Shown here: one piece after another, positions 1 through 7,647 of the stretch
Layout of the letters: each line of letters opens with the position of its first letter
Numbering within the stretch: position 1 is the stretch's first letter
NCBI GenBank assembly: GCA_945901665.1
Contig: CAMDLJ010000054.1
Coordinates: 1 to 11,006, forward strand
Length of the DNA: 11,006 nt
Source of the DNA: Bordetella parapertussis
GTDB lineage: Bacteria; Pseudomonadota; Gammaproteobacteria; Burkholderiales; Burkholderiaceae
Reading direction: 5' to 3'
The notes under the pieces: model-generated
Seen by the model: the letters and a program-made list of their open reading frames with translations, nothing else
Told to the model about the DNA's origin: nothing
Database searches by the model: none
Program-made: the position numbers and the translations under genes

Positions 1-2289
1 TTCGTTGAAGCACGTCAGCAGAGGCATGAATTCATCACCGTAGAGCACCTGCTTCTGGCATTGCTGGACAACCCCAGCGCTGCAGAGGTGTTGCGGGCTT
101 GCTCCGCCAACAGCGATGAGTTGCGCAAGTCCTTGGCCAATTTCATCAAAGACAACACCCCTCAAGTGGCCGGCACCGAGGATGTGGACACCCAACCCAC
201 CCTGGGTTTTCAACGCGTCATCCAGCGCGCCATCATGCATGTGCAGTCCACGGGGAATGGCAAAAAAGAAGTCACGGGTGCCAACGTGTTGGTGGCCATT
301 TTTGGCGAAAAAGATTCTCATGCCGTTTACTACTTGCACCAGCAAGGTGTGACCCGCTTGGATGTGGTCAATTTCATTGCCCACGGCATCAAAAAGAGCG
401 ACCCCCCAGACACGCCCAAACAACAAGAGCCCGCCGCACAGGAAAACGAAGAACCTGTGGAGAAAAATGAAAAAGCTTCACCGCTGGAGCAATTCACCCA
501 AAACCTCAATCAAATGGCCAAAGACGGCAAAATTGATCCCTTGATTGGCCGTGAATACGAAGTCGAGCGCGTGGTTCAAATCCTGTGCCGGCGTCGCAAA
601 AACAACCCCTTGCTGGTGGGCGAGGCTGGGGTGGGCAAAACAGCCATTGCCGAGGGCTTGGCTTGGCGCATCACCCAAAAGGAAGTGCCCGACATATTGG
701 CCGATTCGCAGGTTTACTCCTTGGACATGGGCGCCCTGTTGGCAGGGACCAAATACCGGGGGGACTTTGAGCAACGTCTCAAGGGCGTGCTCAAGAACCT
801 CAAAGACAAACCACAGGCCATCTTGTTCATCGATGAAATTCACACCCTGATTGGTGCAGGTGCGGCTTCTGGTGGAACCTTGGACGCTTCTAACCTGCTC
901 AAGCCCGCATTGAGCTCAGGACAGCTCAAATGCATTGGCGCCACCACCTTCACCGAGTACCGCGGTATTTTTGAAAAAGACGCGGCTTTGTCCAGGCGCT
1001 TCCAAAAAGTGGACGTCAATGAGCCCTCAGTAGAGCAAACGGTTGACATTCTCAAAGGCTTGAAGTCCCGGTTTGAAGAGCACCACAACGTCAAGTACGC
1101 TGTGGCCGCTTTGCAGGCCGCCGCTGAGCTCAGCGCCAAATACATCAACGACCGGCATTTGCCTGACAAAGCGATTGATGTCATTGATGAGGCCGGAGCC
1201 GCACAGCGCATATTGCCGCCGTCCAAGCGCAAAAAAACCATCAGCAAAACCGAAATTGAAGACATCGTGGCCAAAATTGCGCGCATCCCGCCAGCCAATG
1301 TGTCCAATGATGACCGTGGCAAACTCCACACCTTGGAGCGCGACCTCAAAAGCGTGGTGTTTGGTCAAGACAAAGCCCTGGAGGTGCTGGCCTCAGCGGT
1401 CAAGATGGCACGTTCTGGTTTGGGCAAATCGGACAAACCGATCGGTTCTTTCCTGTTCAGCGGCCCCACGGGTGTGGGCAAAACCGAAGCGGCCAAGCAA
1501 TTGGCCTTCATCATGGGCATCGAGTTGATCCGCTTTGACATGTCAGAGTACATGGAGCGCCATGCAGTCAGCCGTTTGATCGGTGCGCCCCCAGGTTATG
1601 TGGGTTTTGACCAGGGTGGACTGCTCACCGAAGCGGTCACCAAAAAGCCACATTCTGTGTTGCTCTTGGATGAGATCGAAAAGGCCCACCCCGACGTGTT
1701 CAATGTCTTGCTTCAAGTCATGGACCATGGCACCCTGACCGATAACAACGGGCGCAAGGCCGACTTCCGCAATGTCATCATCATCATGACCACCAATGCG
1801 GGTGCCGAGACGATGAACAAAGCCACCATTGGTTTCACCAATCCCAGGCAAGCCGGGGACGAAATGGCCGATATCAAGCGCCTTTTCACCCCAGAGTTCC
1901 GCAACCGTTTGGATGCCATCGTCGGCTTCAAGGCCTTGGACGAGCAAATCATCATGCGTGTGGTGGACAAGTTCTTGCTTCAACTTGAAACTCAGTTGGC
2001 AGAAAAGAAAGTCGATGTCACTTTCACCGACGACTTGCGCAAACACTTGGCCAAAAAAGGCTTTGACCCCCTCATGGGCGCGCGTCCCATGCAACGCCTC
2101 ATCCAAGACACCATCCGGCGCGCATTGGCCGACGAGTTGTTGTTTGGGCGTTTGACAGATGGCGGACGATTGACCGTGGACATTGACGACAAAGAGGAGG
2201 TCTTGCTCGACATCCAGCCCTTGCCCAAAAAGGAATCCAAGGCTTCCAAGTCTGAACCCACCGAGCCAGAAGAAGCCACGGCTGATTGA
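1..2289 (+). CDS. clpA: ATP-dependent Clp protease ATP-binding subunit ClpA (5' end cut by window edge)
   Basis: This is the hexameric AAA+ unfoldase that feeds substrates, including N-degron proteins delivered by ClpS, into the cytoplasmic ClpP protease. The frame is open from base 1 and reads [22 protein letters not shown], matching the E. coli ClpA N-domain from about residue 15, so only a short start is missing. The order is: Clp N-domain repeats, a charged Pro/Glu-rich linker (about 400-480), AAA1 with Walker A GEAGVGKT (619-642) and Walker B LFIDEIH (about 824-843), then AAA2 with Walker A GPTGVGKT (1462-1485) and Walker B LLLDEIE (about 1660-1680). The ClpP-docking loop reads IGF (1828-1836) where E. 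coli ClpA has IGL. The last 25 or so residues form a Lys/Glu-rich tail unlike the E. coli C-terminus. The 762 visible codons are close to the usual size (E. coli 758). ClpB is unlikely because the coiled-coil middle domain is absent. clpS is expected just upstream, outside the window. Confidence 0.97.
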   Translation, partial: FVEARQQRHEFITVEHLLLALLDNPSAAEVLRACSANSDELRKSLANFIKDNTPQVAGTEDVDTQPTLGFQRVIQRAIMHVQSTGNGKKEVTGANVLVAIFGEKDSHAVYYLHQQGVTRLDVVNFIAHGIKKSDPPDTPKQQEPAAQENEEPVEKNEKASPLEQFTQNLNQMAKDGKIDPLIGREYEVERVVQILCRRRKNNPLLVGEAGVGKTAIAEGLAWRITQKEVPDILADSQVYSLDMGALLAGTKYRGDFEQRLKGVLKNLKDKPQAILFIDEIHTLIGAGAASGGTLDASNLLKPALSSGQLKCIGATTFTEYRGIFEKDAALSRRFQKVDVNEPSVEQTVDILKGLKSRFEEHHNVKYAVAALQAAAELSAKYINDRHLPDKAIDVIDEAGAAQRILPPSKRKKTISKTEIEDIVAKIARIPPANVSNDDRGKLHTLERDLKSVVFGQDKALEVLASAVKMARSGLGKSDKPIGSFLFSGPTGVGKTEAAKQLAFIMGIELIRFDMSEYMERHAVSRLIGAPPGYVGFDQGGLLTEAVTKKPHSVLLLDEIEKAHPDVFNVLLQVMDHGTLTDNNGRKADFRNVIIIMTTNAGAETMNKATIGFTNPRQAGDEMADIKRLFTPEFRNRLDAIVGFKALDEQIIMRVVDKFLLQLETQLAEKKVDVTFTDDLRKHLAKKGFDPLMGARPMQRLIQDTIRRALADELLFGRLTDGGRLTVDIDDKEEVLLDIQPLPKKESKASKSEPTEPEEATAD

Positions 2290-2321
2290 TCGCGCCGTCA
2301 ACACCGGTCTATGGCGGGGCA

Positions 2322-2356
2322 GGGCGGTCGAATCAACGGCCGCCCTTTTCCTTTTT
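2322..2356 (+). terminator. Rho-independent terminator after clpA
   Basis: GGGCGGTCG (2322-2330) and CGGCCGCCC (2337-2345) pair into a 9-bp stem with one G-U wobble around the 6-base loop AATCAA. A run of TTTTCCTTTTT follows directly (2346-2356). It lies 33 bases after the clpA stop codon and ahead of the yebC start, so it should separate clpA from the downstream operon. The T tract is interrupted by two C residues, so leakage is possible. Confidence 0.85.
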
Positions 2357-2383
2357 CAAACACTGAATCGTTAAAATTTAAAT
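2355..2383 (+). promoter_or_regulatory. Possible sigma-70-type promoter for the yebC operon
   Basis: The patch between the terminator and yebC is clearly more AT-rich than its surroundings. It holds two candidate -10 boxes: TAAAAT (2372-2377, 5 of 6 consensus bases but no good -35 at normal spacing) and TTAAAT (2378-2383, 17 bases after TTCAAA at 2355-2360). The second would start transcription almost at the ribosome binding site, so the first may be the real -10. The assignment rests on position and composition only and is weak. Confidence 0.3.
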
Positions 2384-2390
2384 CTCAGAA

Positions 2391-2396
2391 AAAGGA
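2391..2396 (+). promoter_or_regulatory. Ribosome binding site of yebC, fixing a GTG start
   Basis: AAAGGA lies 6 bases before the GTG at 2403. The protein from this GTG begins [15 protein letters not shown], the invariant opening of YebC proteins, so the rare start codon is well supported by both signal and homology. Confidence 0.75.
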
Positions 2397-2402
2397 TTTC
2401 AA

Positions 2403-3122
2403 GTGGCAGGACACAGCAAATGGGCCAATATCCAGCACCGAAAAGGCCGACAAGACGAAAAACGAGGAAAGGTGTGGACCCGTGTTATTCGTGAAATCAT
2501 GGTGGCTGCCCGCGGTGGTGGTGCAGACCTGAATGCCAACCCCCGCCTGCGTTTGGCCGTGGACAAGGCCAAAGCGGCCAATATGCCCGCCGACACCATC
2601 AAGCGCAATATCGACAAAGCCACAGGCAATTTAGAGGGTGTTCATTACGAAGAAATTCGCTATGAGGGATATGGTGTGGGTGGCGTCGCTTTGATGGTCG
2701 ACACCATGACCGACAACAAAGTTCGCACCGTGGCAGAGGTGCGTCATGCCTTGAGCAAACATGGGGGCAACTTGGGCAGTGACGGCTCTGTGGCCTATCA
2801 ATTCAAACATTGCGGGCAATTTATCTTTGCCCCGGGTGCCAATGAAGACCGATTGATGGAGGTGGCGCTGGAAGCTGGTGCCGATGATGTCATCAACTCA
2901 GAAGATGGTGCGATGGAGGTTTTGTGCTCCCCCAGCATGTTTGAGCCCGTCAAGATCGCCTTGGAGGCAGCACAGCTGCTGGCGGTGTTAGCCGAAATCA
3001 CCTATCGGCCTGAGCTAACGGTGGCTTTGGCAGCCGCAGACGCTGAAAAGATGCAAAAAATACTCGACGTTTTGGACGAGCTCGATGACGTCCAAGAGGT
3101 TTATCACAACGCCGAGCTATGA
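2403..3122 (+). CDS. yebC: YebC/PmpR family regulator or translation factor
   Basis: This 239-residue cytoplasmic protein belongs to the YebC/TACO1 family. Members have been described as DNA-binding regulators (PmpR in Pseudomonas), and more recently the family has been linked to ribosome function and to translation of difficult sequences such as polyproline; the human relative TACO1 activates mitochondrial COX1 translation. Which role applies here cannot be read from sequence. Visible hallmarks are [14 protein letters not shown] at the N-terminus, the [17 protein letters not shown] segment, [14 protein letters not shown] around residues 88-101, [10 protein letters not shown], and an acidic C-terminal helix region. 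Length is typical of the family. It starts with GTG behind a good AAAGGA site, and its stop codon overlaps the purD start in ATGA (3119-3122), so it probably leads the operon and couples translation to purD. Confidence 0.95.
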   Translation: MAGHSKWANIQHRKGRQDEKRGKVWTRVIREIMVAARGGGADLNANPRLRLAVDKAKAANMPADTIKRNIDKATGNLEGVHYEEIRYEGYGVGGVALMVDTMTDNKVRTVAEVRHALSKHGGNLGSDGSVAYQFKHCGQFIFAPGANEDRLMEVALEAGADDVINSEDGAMEVLCSPSMFEPVKIALEAAQLLAVLAEITYRPELTVALAAADAEKMQKILDVLDELDDVQEVYHNAEL

Positions 3123-4408
3123 AGGCCCTGGTATTGGGCGGCGGTGGCCGCGAACATGCGTTGGCTTGGAAGTTGGCGCAATCGCCTTTGGTTCAGACCG
3201 TTTACGTGGCCCCAGGCAATGGGGGGACCGCTACCGACAAACGATTGGAAAACATCCCCATCACCGATGTGGTCGCCTTGCGTGAATGGGCCAAAAACGC
3301 ACAAATCGATATCACGGTGGTGGGCCCCGAGGCCTTGCTGGCCGCGGGGGTGGTGGACGAATTTCGTGCCCATGGCTTGCGCATTTTTGGGCCAACCCAA
3401 GCGGCAGCACAACTGGAGAGCTCCAAAGCCTTCTCCAAAGACTTCATGCGCCGCCATGGCATTCCCACCGCCCGGCACGAAACCTTCACCGACGCCACAC
3501 TGGCCCACCGCTACGTTGAGAGCCAGGGTGTACCCATCGTGGTCAAAGCCGATGGTTTGGCCGCCGGCAAAGGGGTGGTGGTGGCCACCAGCTTGGCGCA
3601 GGCGCACCAAGCCATTGATGACATGCTGACCACGAATGCCTTGGGTGTGAAGCACAACCAAGCCGGGGCTTGTGTGGTGATCGAAGACTTTTTGGCCGGC
3701 GAAGAGGCCAGCTTCATGGTGATGTGCCATGGCGACCAGGTTTTGCCACTGGCCACCTCGCAAGACCACAAGCGCCTGTTGGACCATGATCAAGGCCCCA
3801 ATACGGGCGGCATGGGGGCTTATTCTCCAGCCCCGGTGGTGACTCCGGAGATTCACTCGCGGGTCATGCGCGAAATCATCTTGCCAACCATCGCTGGCAT
3901 GAAAAAAGACGGCATCCGTTACACCGGTTTTTTATATGCAGGCTTGATGATCGATGCCCACGGCAAGCCCAAAACTTTGGAGTTCAATTGTCGGCTGGGC
4001 GACCCAGAAACCCAGCCTATTTTGATGCGACTCAAAAGCGATTTGCTGTCACTTTTATTGGCTGCCACGGATGACCAAGCCAACGCCTTGAAGGATTTCC
4101 CCATTCAGTGGGACACCCGAACCGCCTTGGGTGTGGTGATGGCCAGCCAGGGATACCCTTTGGCGCCGCAATCGGGTGACGCTATCACCGGTCTGCCACC
4201 AGAGTCCGCCGACACCATGGTTTTTCATGCCGGCACTGCGTGGGATGGCCATAGACTGACCACCCAAGGCGGGCGGGTGTTGTGTGTGACCGCTTTGGGC
4301 AGTAACGTGCGCGCAGCGCAGAAACAAGCCTATGTGGGCGTGCAAAAAATCGCCTTCGTTGGCCAACAATACCGCAACGATATTGGCCACTTGGCCATCC
4401 GCAATTAG
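3119..4408 (+). CDS. purD: Phosphoribosylamine-glycine ligase (GAR synthetase)
   Basis: PurD catalyses the second step of de novo purine synthesis: 5-phosphoribosylamine + glycine + ATP gives glycinamide ribonucleotide. The protein has 429 residues, as in E. coli. The N-terminal domain opens with [19 protein letters not shown] and contains PGNGGTA and [11 protein letters not shown]. An ATP-grasp domain follows from about residue 100, with [16 protein letters not shown] (about 141-156), [33 protein letters not shown] (about 215-237) and [14 protein letters not shown] (287-300), which supplies metal and ATP ligands. The C-terminal domain runs from about 330. The ATG overlaps the yebC stop, and no strong Shine-Dalgarno site is visible, consistent with translational coupling. 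In many bacteria purD sits beside purH; here it is with heme and NAD genes instead. All key motifs are intact. Confidence 0.97.
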   Translation: MKALVLGGGGREHALAWKLAQSPLVQTVYVAPGNGGTATDKRLENIPITDVVALREWAKNAQIDITVVGPEALLAAGVVDEFRAHGLRIFGPTQAAAQLESSKAFSKDFMRRHGIPTARHETFTDATLAHRYVESQGVPIVVKADGLAAGKGVVVATSLAQAHQAIDDMLTTNALGVKHNQAGACVVIEDFLAGEEASFMVMCHGDQVLPLATSQDHKRLLDHDQGPNTGGMGAYSPAPVVTPEIHSRVMREIILPTIAGMKKDGIRYTGFLYAGLMIDAHGKPKTLEFNCRLGDPETQPILMRLKSDLLSLLLAATDDQANALKDFPIQWDTRTALGVVMASQGYPLAPQSGDAITGLPPESADTMVFHAGTAWDGHRLTTQGGRVLCVTALGSNVRAAQKQAYVGVQKIAFVGQQYRNDIGHLAIRN

Positions 4409-4442
4409 GATGTCCCACAACCTTTCGCTTGGCGAACCCACC

Positions 4443-5354
4443 ATGAGCCCCACTGAACAAGTTCATTCATACCTCGTCGATTTACAAAGCCGCATCACCC
4501 AGGCCTTGACGGACATCGATGGCACGGCTTTTTTGCGCGACCCCTGGCAAAAAGAGAAAACCGAAATGTTGCAAGGTGAGGGTGATACACAAATTCTTGA
4601 AAATGGCCCCGTGTTTGAGCGCGCAGGCGTTGGTTTTTCGAATGTCCGTGGGCCACAGTTGCCAGCCTCGGCCACCCAGCATCGGCCCGAGCTAAAGGGG
4701 TCGCCTTTTCAAGCCATGGGCGTGTCATTGGTGTTTCACCCGCGCAACCCTTATGTGCCCACCGTGCACATGAACATCCGCATGTTGACAGCCCACCCCC
4801 AGGAAGGTCCGCCCGTGTCTTGGTTCGGCGGGGGCATGGACTTGACACCCTACTATGGCTTTGAAGAAGACGCCCAACACTTCCACCAAACTTGCAAGGC
4901 GGCGGTTGAGCCCTTCGGTGATGCGCTTTACCCTCGGTTCAAAACCTGGTGCGATGACTACTTCACCCTGAAACACCGACAAGAGCAACGCGGTGTGGGT
5001 GGGATTTTTTACGATGACCTTTCAGAATTGGGATTTGAAGGGGGTTTTGGCTTGATGCAAAGTGTGGGCAATGCCTTGCTCAGCGCCTATTTACCCATTG
5101 TGGAACGCCGCAAGGACATGGCCTATGGCGAGCGGGAGCGGCAGCATCAATTGATGCGCCGAGGCCGATATGTGGAGTTCAATTTGGTGTGGGACAGAGG
5201 CACCCACTTTGGACTTCAATCCGGGGGACGAACCGAATCCATCTTGTTATCGATGCCGCCCCTGGTCAGTTGGGCTTACCAGCAAAAGCCCGAGCCGGGC
5301 AGCCCAGAGGCCAAGCTTTATACCGACTTTTTGGTTCGAAAAGATTGGGTTTGA
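4443..5354 (+). CDS. hemF: Oxygen-dependent coproporphyrinogen III oxidase
   Basis: HemF oxidatively decarboxylates coproporphyrinogen III to protoporphyrinogen IX using O2, a late step of heme synthesis in the cytoplasm, and so points to aerobic life. The chosen start gives 303 residues and aligns [15 protein letters not shown] with the E. coli N-terminus (299 aa). An ATG at 4410 in the same frame, directly after the purD stop, would add 11 residues; neither ATG has a clear ribosome binding site. Family signatures are [74 protein letters not shown], and [31 protein letters not shown]. The histidines matching those reported essential in E. coli HemF are present. Oddly, the Gly-rich stretch after WQ(R/K)E near residue 39 is replaced by [14 protein letters not shown] (see findings). 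The stop overlaps the nadD TTG start. Confidence 0.96.
   Translation: MSPTEQVHSYLVDLQSRITQALTDIDGTAFLRDPWQKEKTEMLQGEGDTQILENGPVFERAGVGFSNVRGPQLPASATQHRPELKGSPFQAMGVSLVFHPRNPYVPTVHMNIRMLTAHPQEGPPVSWFGGGMDLTPYYGFEEDAQHFHQTCKAAVEPFGDALYPRFKTWCDDYFTLKHRQEQRGVGGIFYDDLSELGFEGGFGLMQSVGNALLSAYLPIVERRKDMAYGERERQHQLMRRGRYVEFNLVWDRGTHFGLQSGGRTESILLSMPPLVSWAYQQKPEPGSPEAKLYTDFLVRKDWV
5338..5353 (+). promoter_or_regulatory. Start region of nadD: purine-rich site and TTG overlapping the hemF stop
   Basis: GAAAAGA (5338-5344) lies 6 bases before TTG at 5351, whose last two bases are the first two of the hemF TGA stop (5352-5354). No ATG or GTG lies between this point and the conserved GGAFDPPH motif. The other nearby candidates are TTG at 5345, also in frame, and TTG at 5396, which has no visible Shine-Dalgarno sequence and leaves only two residues before the conserved strand. 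Confidence 0.5.
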
Positions 5355-5989
5355 ACCCACACGCCGCAACGCCCAGCCAAGACACTCAGCGCAAGTTGGG
5401 TTTTTACGGTGGTGCTTTTGATCCACCGCATTTGGCACATATGGCATTGGCCAAGCATGCCGTGGCTCATCTGAGTTTGGATGCCTTGTATGTGGTGCCC
5501 ACCGGCCAGTCAGGGCACAAAACGCCCTCGACAACGCCCGCATTTCACCGTTTGGCCATGCTGTCTTTGGCCTTTGCCGATATGCCGCAGGTGGTGATTG
5601 ATGACAGAGAAACGCGCCGCGCTGGCTTTTCTTACACCGTGGACAGCTTGAATGAGATGCAAGCCCAAAACCCACAGGCCCAATGGTTTTTGATCATCGG
5701 CGAGGACCAGGCCAAATCCTTGGATAGTTGGCGCGAGTGGTCCCAAATTGTCCAAATGGCCCAAGTCGTGGTGGCTTCGCGCCCTGATGGCGATCAATCT
5801 GCATCCACCGTGAGCAGGTGGCACAATCGGGCTGCGCAAAACGCCATCGATATGGCTTTTCCATGCATGGACATCAGCGCAACGCGCATCCGCGAAGCGA
5901 TTGCACAAGGGCGCTCCATCTCTCAGTGGGTCAATCCCAACGTCAACGATTACATTCAACACCATCACCTGTACCGCCAAACCCGATGA
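5351..5989 (+). CDS. nadD: Nicotinate-nucleotide adenylyltransferase
   Basis: NadD adenylates nicotinic acid mononucleotide with ATP to form deamido-NAD, an essential step of NAD synthesis. The protein is a single Rossmann-like nucleotidyltransferase domain. [14 protein letters not shown] (about residues 17-30) carries the two histidines of the HxGH-type motif, here H-L-A-H. It is followed by [11 protein letters not shown], an FSYTVDSL segment, [18 protein letters not shown] (about 123-140), and the C-terminal [14 protein letters not shown] (about 174-187), the conserved ISxTxIR motif that binds triphosphate. With the TTG start at 5351 the product has 212 residues, normal for the family. A start at the ATG at 5189 would lie deep inside hemF and add 54 unrelated residues. 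The stop overlaps rsfS in ATGA. nadD-rsfS-rlmH is a widely conserved trio. Confidence 0.92.
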   Translation: MNPHAATPSQDTQRKLGFYGGAFDPPHLAHMALAKHAVAHLSLDALYVVPTGQSGHKTPSTTPAFHRLAMLSLAFADMPQVVIDDRETRRAGFSYTVDSLNEMQAQNPQAQWFLIIGEDQAKSLDSWREWSQIVQMAQVVVASRPDGDQSASTVSRWHNRAAQNAIDMAFPCMDISATRIREAIAQGRSISQWVNPNVNDYIQHHHLYRQTR

Positions 5990-6576
5990 CCACTTCTGCC
6001 GCCACTCAAAAAGACATTCAAAAACTCCAGCGCGTTATCGTTGATGCGCTCGAAGATGTGAAGGCACAAGACATCGCGGTATTTAACACTGAACACTTGT
6101 CTCCCTTGTTTGAGCGCGTCATCATTGCCACAGGCACTTCGAATCGGCAAACCAAGTCCCTCGCCAGCAGTGTGCGCGACAAGGTGCGTGAAGCAGGTCT
6201 GCCCAAACCCCGCTTGGAAGGGGAGGACAACGGCGAATGGATCATTGTCGACTGCGGTCCTGCCGTGGTTCACATCATGCAGCAGGCCATCAGACAGTAC
6301 TACCATTTAGAAGAAATTTGGGGTGATAAGCCGGTGCGACTGAAGTTGGGTGCACCCAAACCCATGGCACCTTTGGCACCTGTTGCTGAGAAGAAAACCG
6401 CGGTCAAAACAAAAACCAAAAGCTCATCGCCCAAAGCAAGTCCAGCGAAAAAAGTGGCCCGCAAAACCCCCACTCGGGCAGCAGCGACCACCCCATCTCC
6501 TGCGGTACCCGCCAAAAAGTCACCATCCAAAAAATCCATCAAAGCAACGGGTCGCCCCAAAACCAAGGCCGCATGA
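5986..6576 (+). CDS. rsfS: Ribosomal silencing factor RsfS with a basic C-terminal extension
   Basis: RsfS (formerly YbeB/Iojap) binds ribosomal protein uL14 on the 50S subunit and blocks joining to the 30S, saving energy in stationary phase or starvation. The core domain covers about residues 10-120: IQKLQRVIVDALEDVKAQDIAVFNTEHLSPLFERVIIATGTSNRQTKSLA, then WIIVDCGPAVVHIMQQAIRQYYHLEEIWGD. From about residue 124 to 196 a low-complexity tail follows, rich in Lys, Ala, Pro, Ser and Thr and resembling histone H1 or AlgP tails. After Glu135 it has 16 Lys, 3 Arg and no acidic residue. The usual family length is only about 105-130 residues. The tail is in frame, with codon use like the rest of the gene and its stop in the normal ATGA overlap with rlmH, so it is not a frameshift product. 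The ATG at 5986 overlaps the nadD stop; an in-frame ATG at 5818 is too far inside nadD to be credible. Confidence 0.94.
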   Translation: MTTSAATQKDIQKLQRVIVDALEDVKAQDIAVFNTEHLSPLFERVIIATGTSNRQTKSLASSVRDKVREAGLPKPRLEGEDNGEWIIVDCGPAVVHIMQQAIRQYYHLEEIWGDKPVRLKLGAPKPMAPLAPVAEKKTAVKTKTKSSSPKASPAKKVARKTPTRAAATTPSPAVPAKKSPSKKSIKATGRPKTKAA

Positions 6577-7040
6577 AGCTTTGGGTGGTGGCCGTTGGAC
6601 AGCGCATGCCTGAATGGGCCCAATCGGCTTGTCTGGACTATGCCAAGCGCTTCCCTCCTGATTGGCCGCTGGAGATCAAAGTGGTCAAAACCGAGCCGCG
6701 CCATAACCACGCAACCGATAAATGTTTGTTGGCTGAAAGAAAGCGCATTGAGTCGGCATTGCCAGCAGACACCTTGCGCATTGTTCTTGACGAACGTGGC
6801 GTCTCATTGAGCACCTTGGAGTTGGCCCGTCGTTTGAAATCGTGGCAACAAGAAGGCGTCAATCTGGCGTTTGTCATTGGGGGACCCGATGGCCTGGATG
6901 CGGAATTCAAGCGCAATGCCCACCTGAGCTTGCGCCTGTCTGACCTCACCTTGCCACATGCCCTGGCTCGGGTGGTTCTGATTGAGCAGCTCTACAGGGG
7001 AATCTCTGTGTTGGCCAATCACCCCTATCACCGAGAATGA
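6573..7040 (+). CDS. rlmH: 23S rRNA pseudouridine(1915)-N3-methyltransferase
   Basis: RlmH is a SPOUT-class methyltransferase that uses S-adenosylmethionine to methylate pseudouridine 1915 in helix 69 of 23S rRNA, acting on assembled 70S ribosomes as a homodimer. The protein has 155 residues, the same as E. coli. It begins MKLWVVAVGQRMPEW and shows LLAERKRIESAL, VLDERGVSLSTLELA, the SAM-binding loop FVIGGPDGLD (about 100-109), LSDLTLPHALARVVLIEQLYRG, and the invariant C-terminus NHPYHRE. An AAGG sequence (6565-6568) 4 bases upstream can serve as the ribosome binding site, and the ATG overlaps the rsfS stop. Its placement next to rsfS fits a shared theme of the late ribosome life cycle, with RsfS acting on free 50S and RlmH on 70S. 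Confidence 0.97.
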   Translation: MKLWVVAVGQRMPEWAQSACLDYAKRFPPDWPLEIKVVKTEPRHNHATDKCLLAERKRIESALPADTLRIVLDERGVSLSTLELARRLKSWQQEGVNLAFVIGGPDGLDAEFKRNAHLSLRLSDLTLPHALARVVLIEQLYRGISVLANHPYHRE

Positions 7041-7044
7041 GGCC

Positions 7045-7647
7045 ATGCCGCCCTTCATCTACTTGGCCTCTCAAAGCCCGCGCAGACAATCCTTGTTGAA
7101 CCAAATGGGTCAAGGCTTTGAACTGTTGTTGCCGGACCCCTCAGAGGACGTGGAATCCCTGGAGTCCACTCAAGCCGGTGAATCACCTCTTGACTATGTC
7201 CAACGTGTCACCGCGCTCAAATTGAAGGCTGCCTTGAACCGTTGGCACTTGAGGGGGCTTGCTTTCGCCCCCATTTTGTGTGCCGACACCACGGTGGCTT
7301 TGGGCACCGAGATATTGGGCAAACCACAAGATCGCCAGCAAGCGCGTGACATGTTGCGCGCTTTGAGCGGAAAAACCCATTCGGTTTTCACTGCGATTGC
7401 GGCAGCCACAACCTTGGAAAATAGGCATGCCATCAGTGTCTCAAAGGTGCGGTTTGCCACTTGGAGTGACGCTGAACTGGATGGCTATTTGGACAGCGGA
7501 GAATGGGAAGGCAAGGCCGGCTCCTATGCCATCCAAGGCAAAGCGGCCACGCATATCGCCCACATGGAAGGCAGCTATTCGGGCATCATGGGCTTGCCCG
7601 TGCATGAAACCGCCAAGTTGCTCCAACCGCCTTGGAAAGGACCATGA
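7045..7647 (+). CDS. maf: Maf family nucleoside triphosphate pyrophosphatase (YhdE-like, dTTP/UTP)
   Basis: Maf proteins hydrolyse non-canonical or excess nucleoside triphosphates to monophosphates and pyrophosphate, and are linked to septum control. The 200-residue product opens with IYLASQSPRRQSLL (the SxSPRR substrate motif) and has CADTTVALG with the likely catalytic Asp81, GKPQDRQQARDMLRALSGKTHSVFTAIA, and KAGSYAIQGKAATHIAHMEGSYSGIMGLPVHET. The GSYxxxxGLP segment resembles E. coli YhdE (dTTP/UTP pyrophosphatase) more than YceF (m7GTP type), so I assign it to the YhdE group; specificity is an inference. The chosen ATG lies 4 bases after the rlmH stop; an in-frame ATG at 6982 would overlap rlmH by 59 bases and is rejected because the family begins just before the SxSPRR motif. 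The stop overlaps the rng start in ATGA. Confidence 0.94.
   Translation: MPPFIYLASQSPRRQSLLNQMGQGFELLLPDPSEDVESLESTQAGESPLDYVQRVTALKLKAALNRWHLRGLAFAPILCADTTVALGTEILGKPQDRQQARDMLRALSGKTHSVFTAIAAATTLENRHAISVSKVRFATWSDAELDGYLDSGEWEGKAGSYAIQGKAATHIAHMEGSYSGIMGLPVHETAKLLQPPWKGP
7634..7640 (+). promoter_or_regulatory. Ribosome binding site of rng
   Basis: GGAAAGG ends 3 bases before the first ATG (7644) and 6 bases before the second (7647) of the ATGATG at the maf stop. The spacing slightly favours the second ATG, while the overlap pattern of the operon favours the first; the protein differs by a single Met. Confidence 0.6.

Noticed and set aside
1543..2304. A 253-codon open frame on the minus strand opposite clpA, and others such as 3104-3856 (250 codons) opposite purD
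   Set aside because: They lie wholly or almost wholly opposite well-identified genes, show no recognisable domain and have the composition expected from reading the complement of GC-biased codons.
4332..4442. Longer N-termini for hemF from ATG 4332 or 4410
   Set aside because: 4332 is inside purD. The 4410 start remains possible, but the homologous N-terminus matches the ATG at 4443 better.
5189..5350. Longer N-terminus for nadD from the ATG at 5189
   Set aside because: It overlaps the conserved C-terminus of hemF and adds 54 residues with no family counterpart.
5818..5985. Longer N-terminus for rsfS from the ATG at 5818
   Set aside because: It lies within the conserved nadD C-terminus; the ATG at 5986 gives the family start and the ATGA overlap.
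6391..6576. The rsfS tail as a frameshift or a separate small gene
   Set aside because: It continues the rsfS frame without interruption, keeps the expected codon pattern and ends in the ATGA overlap with rlmH.
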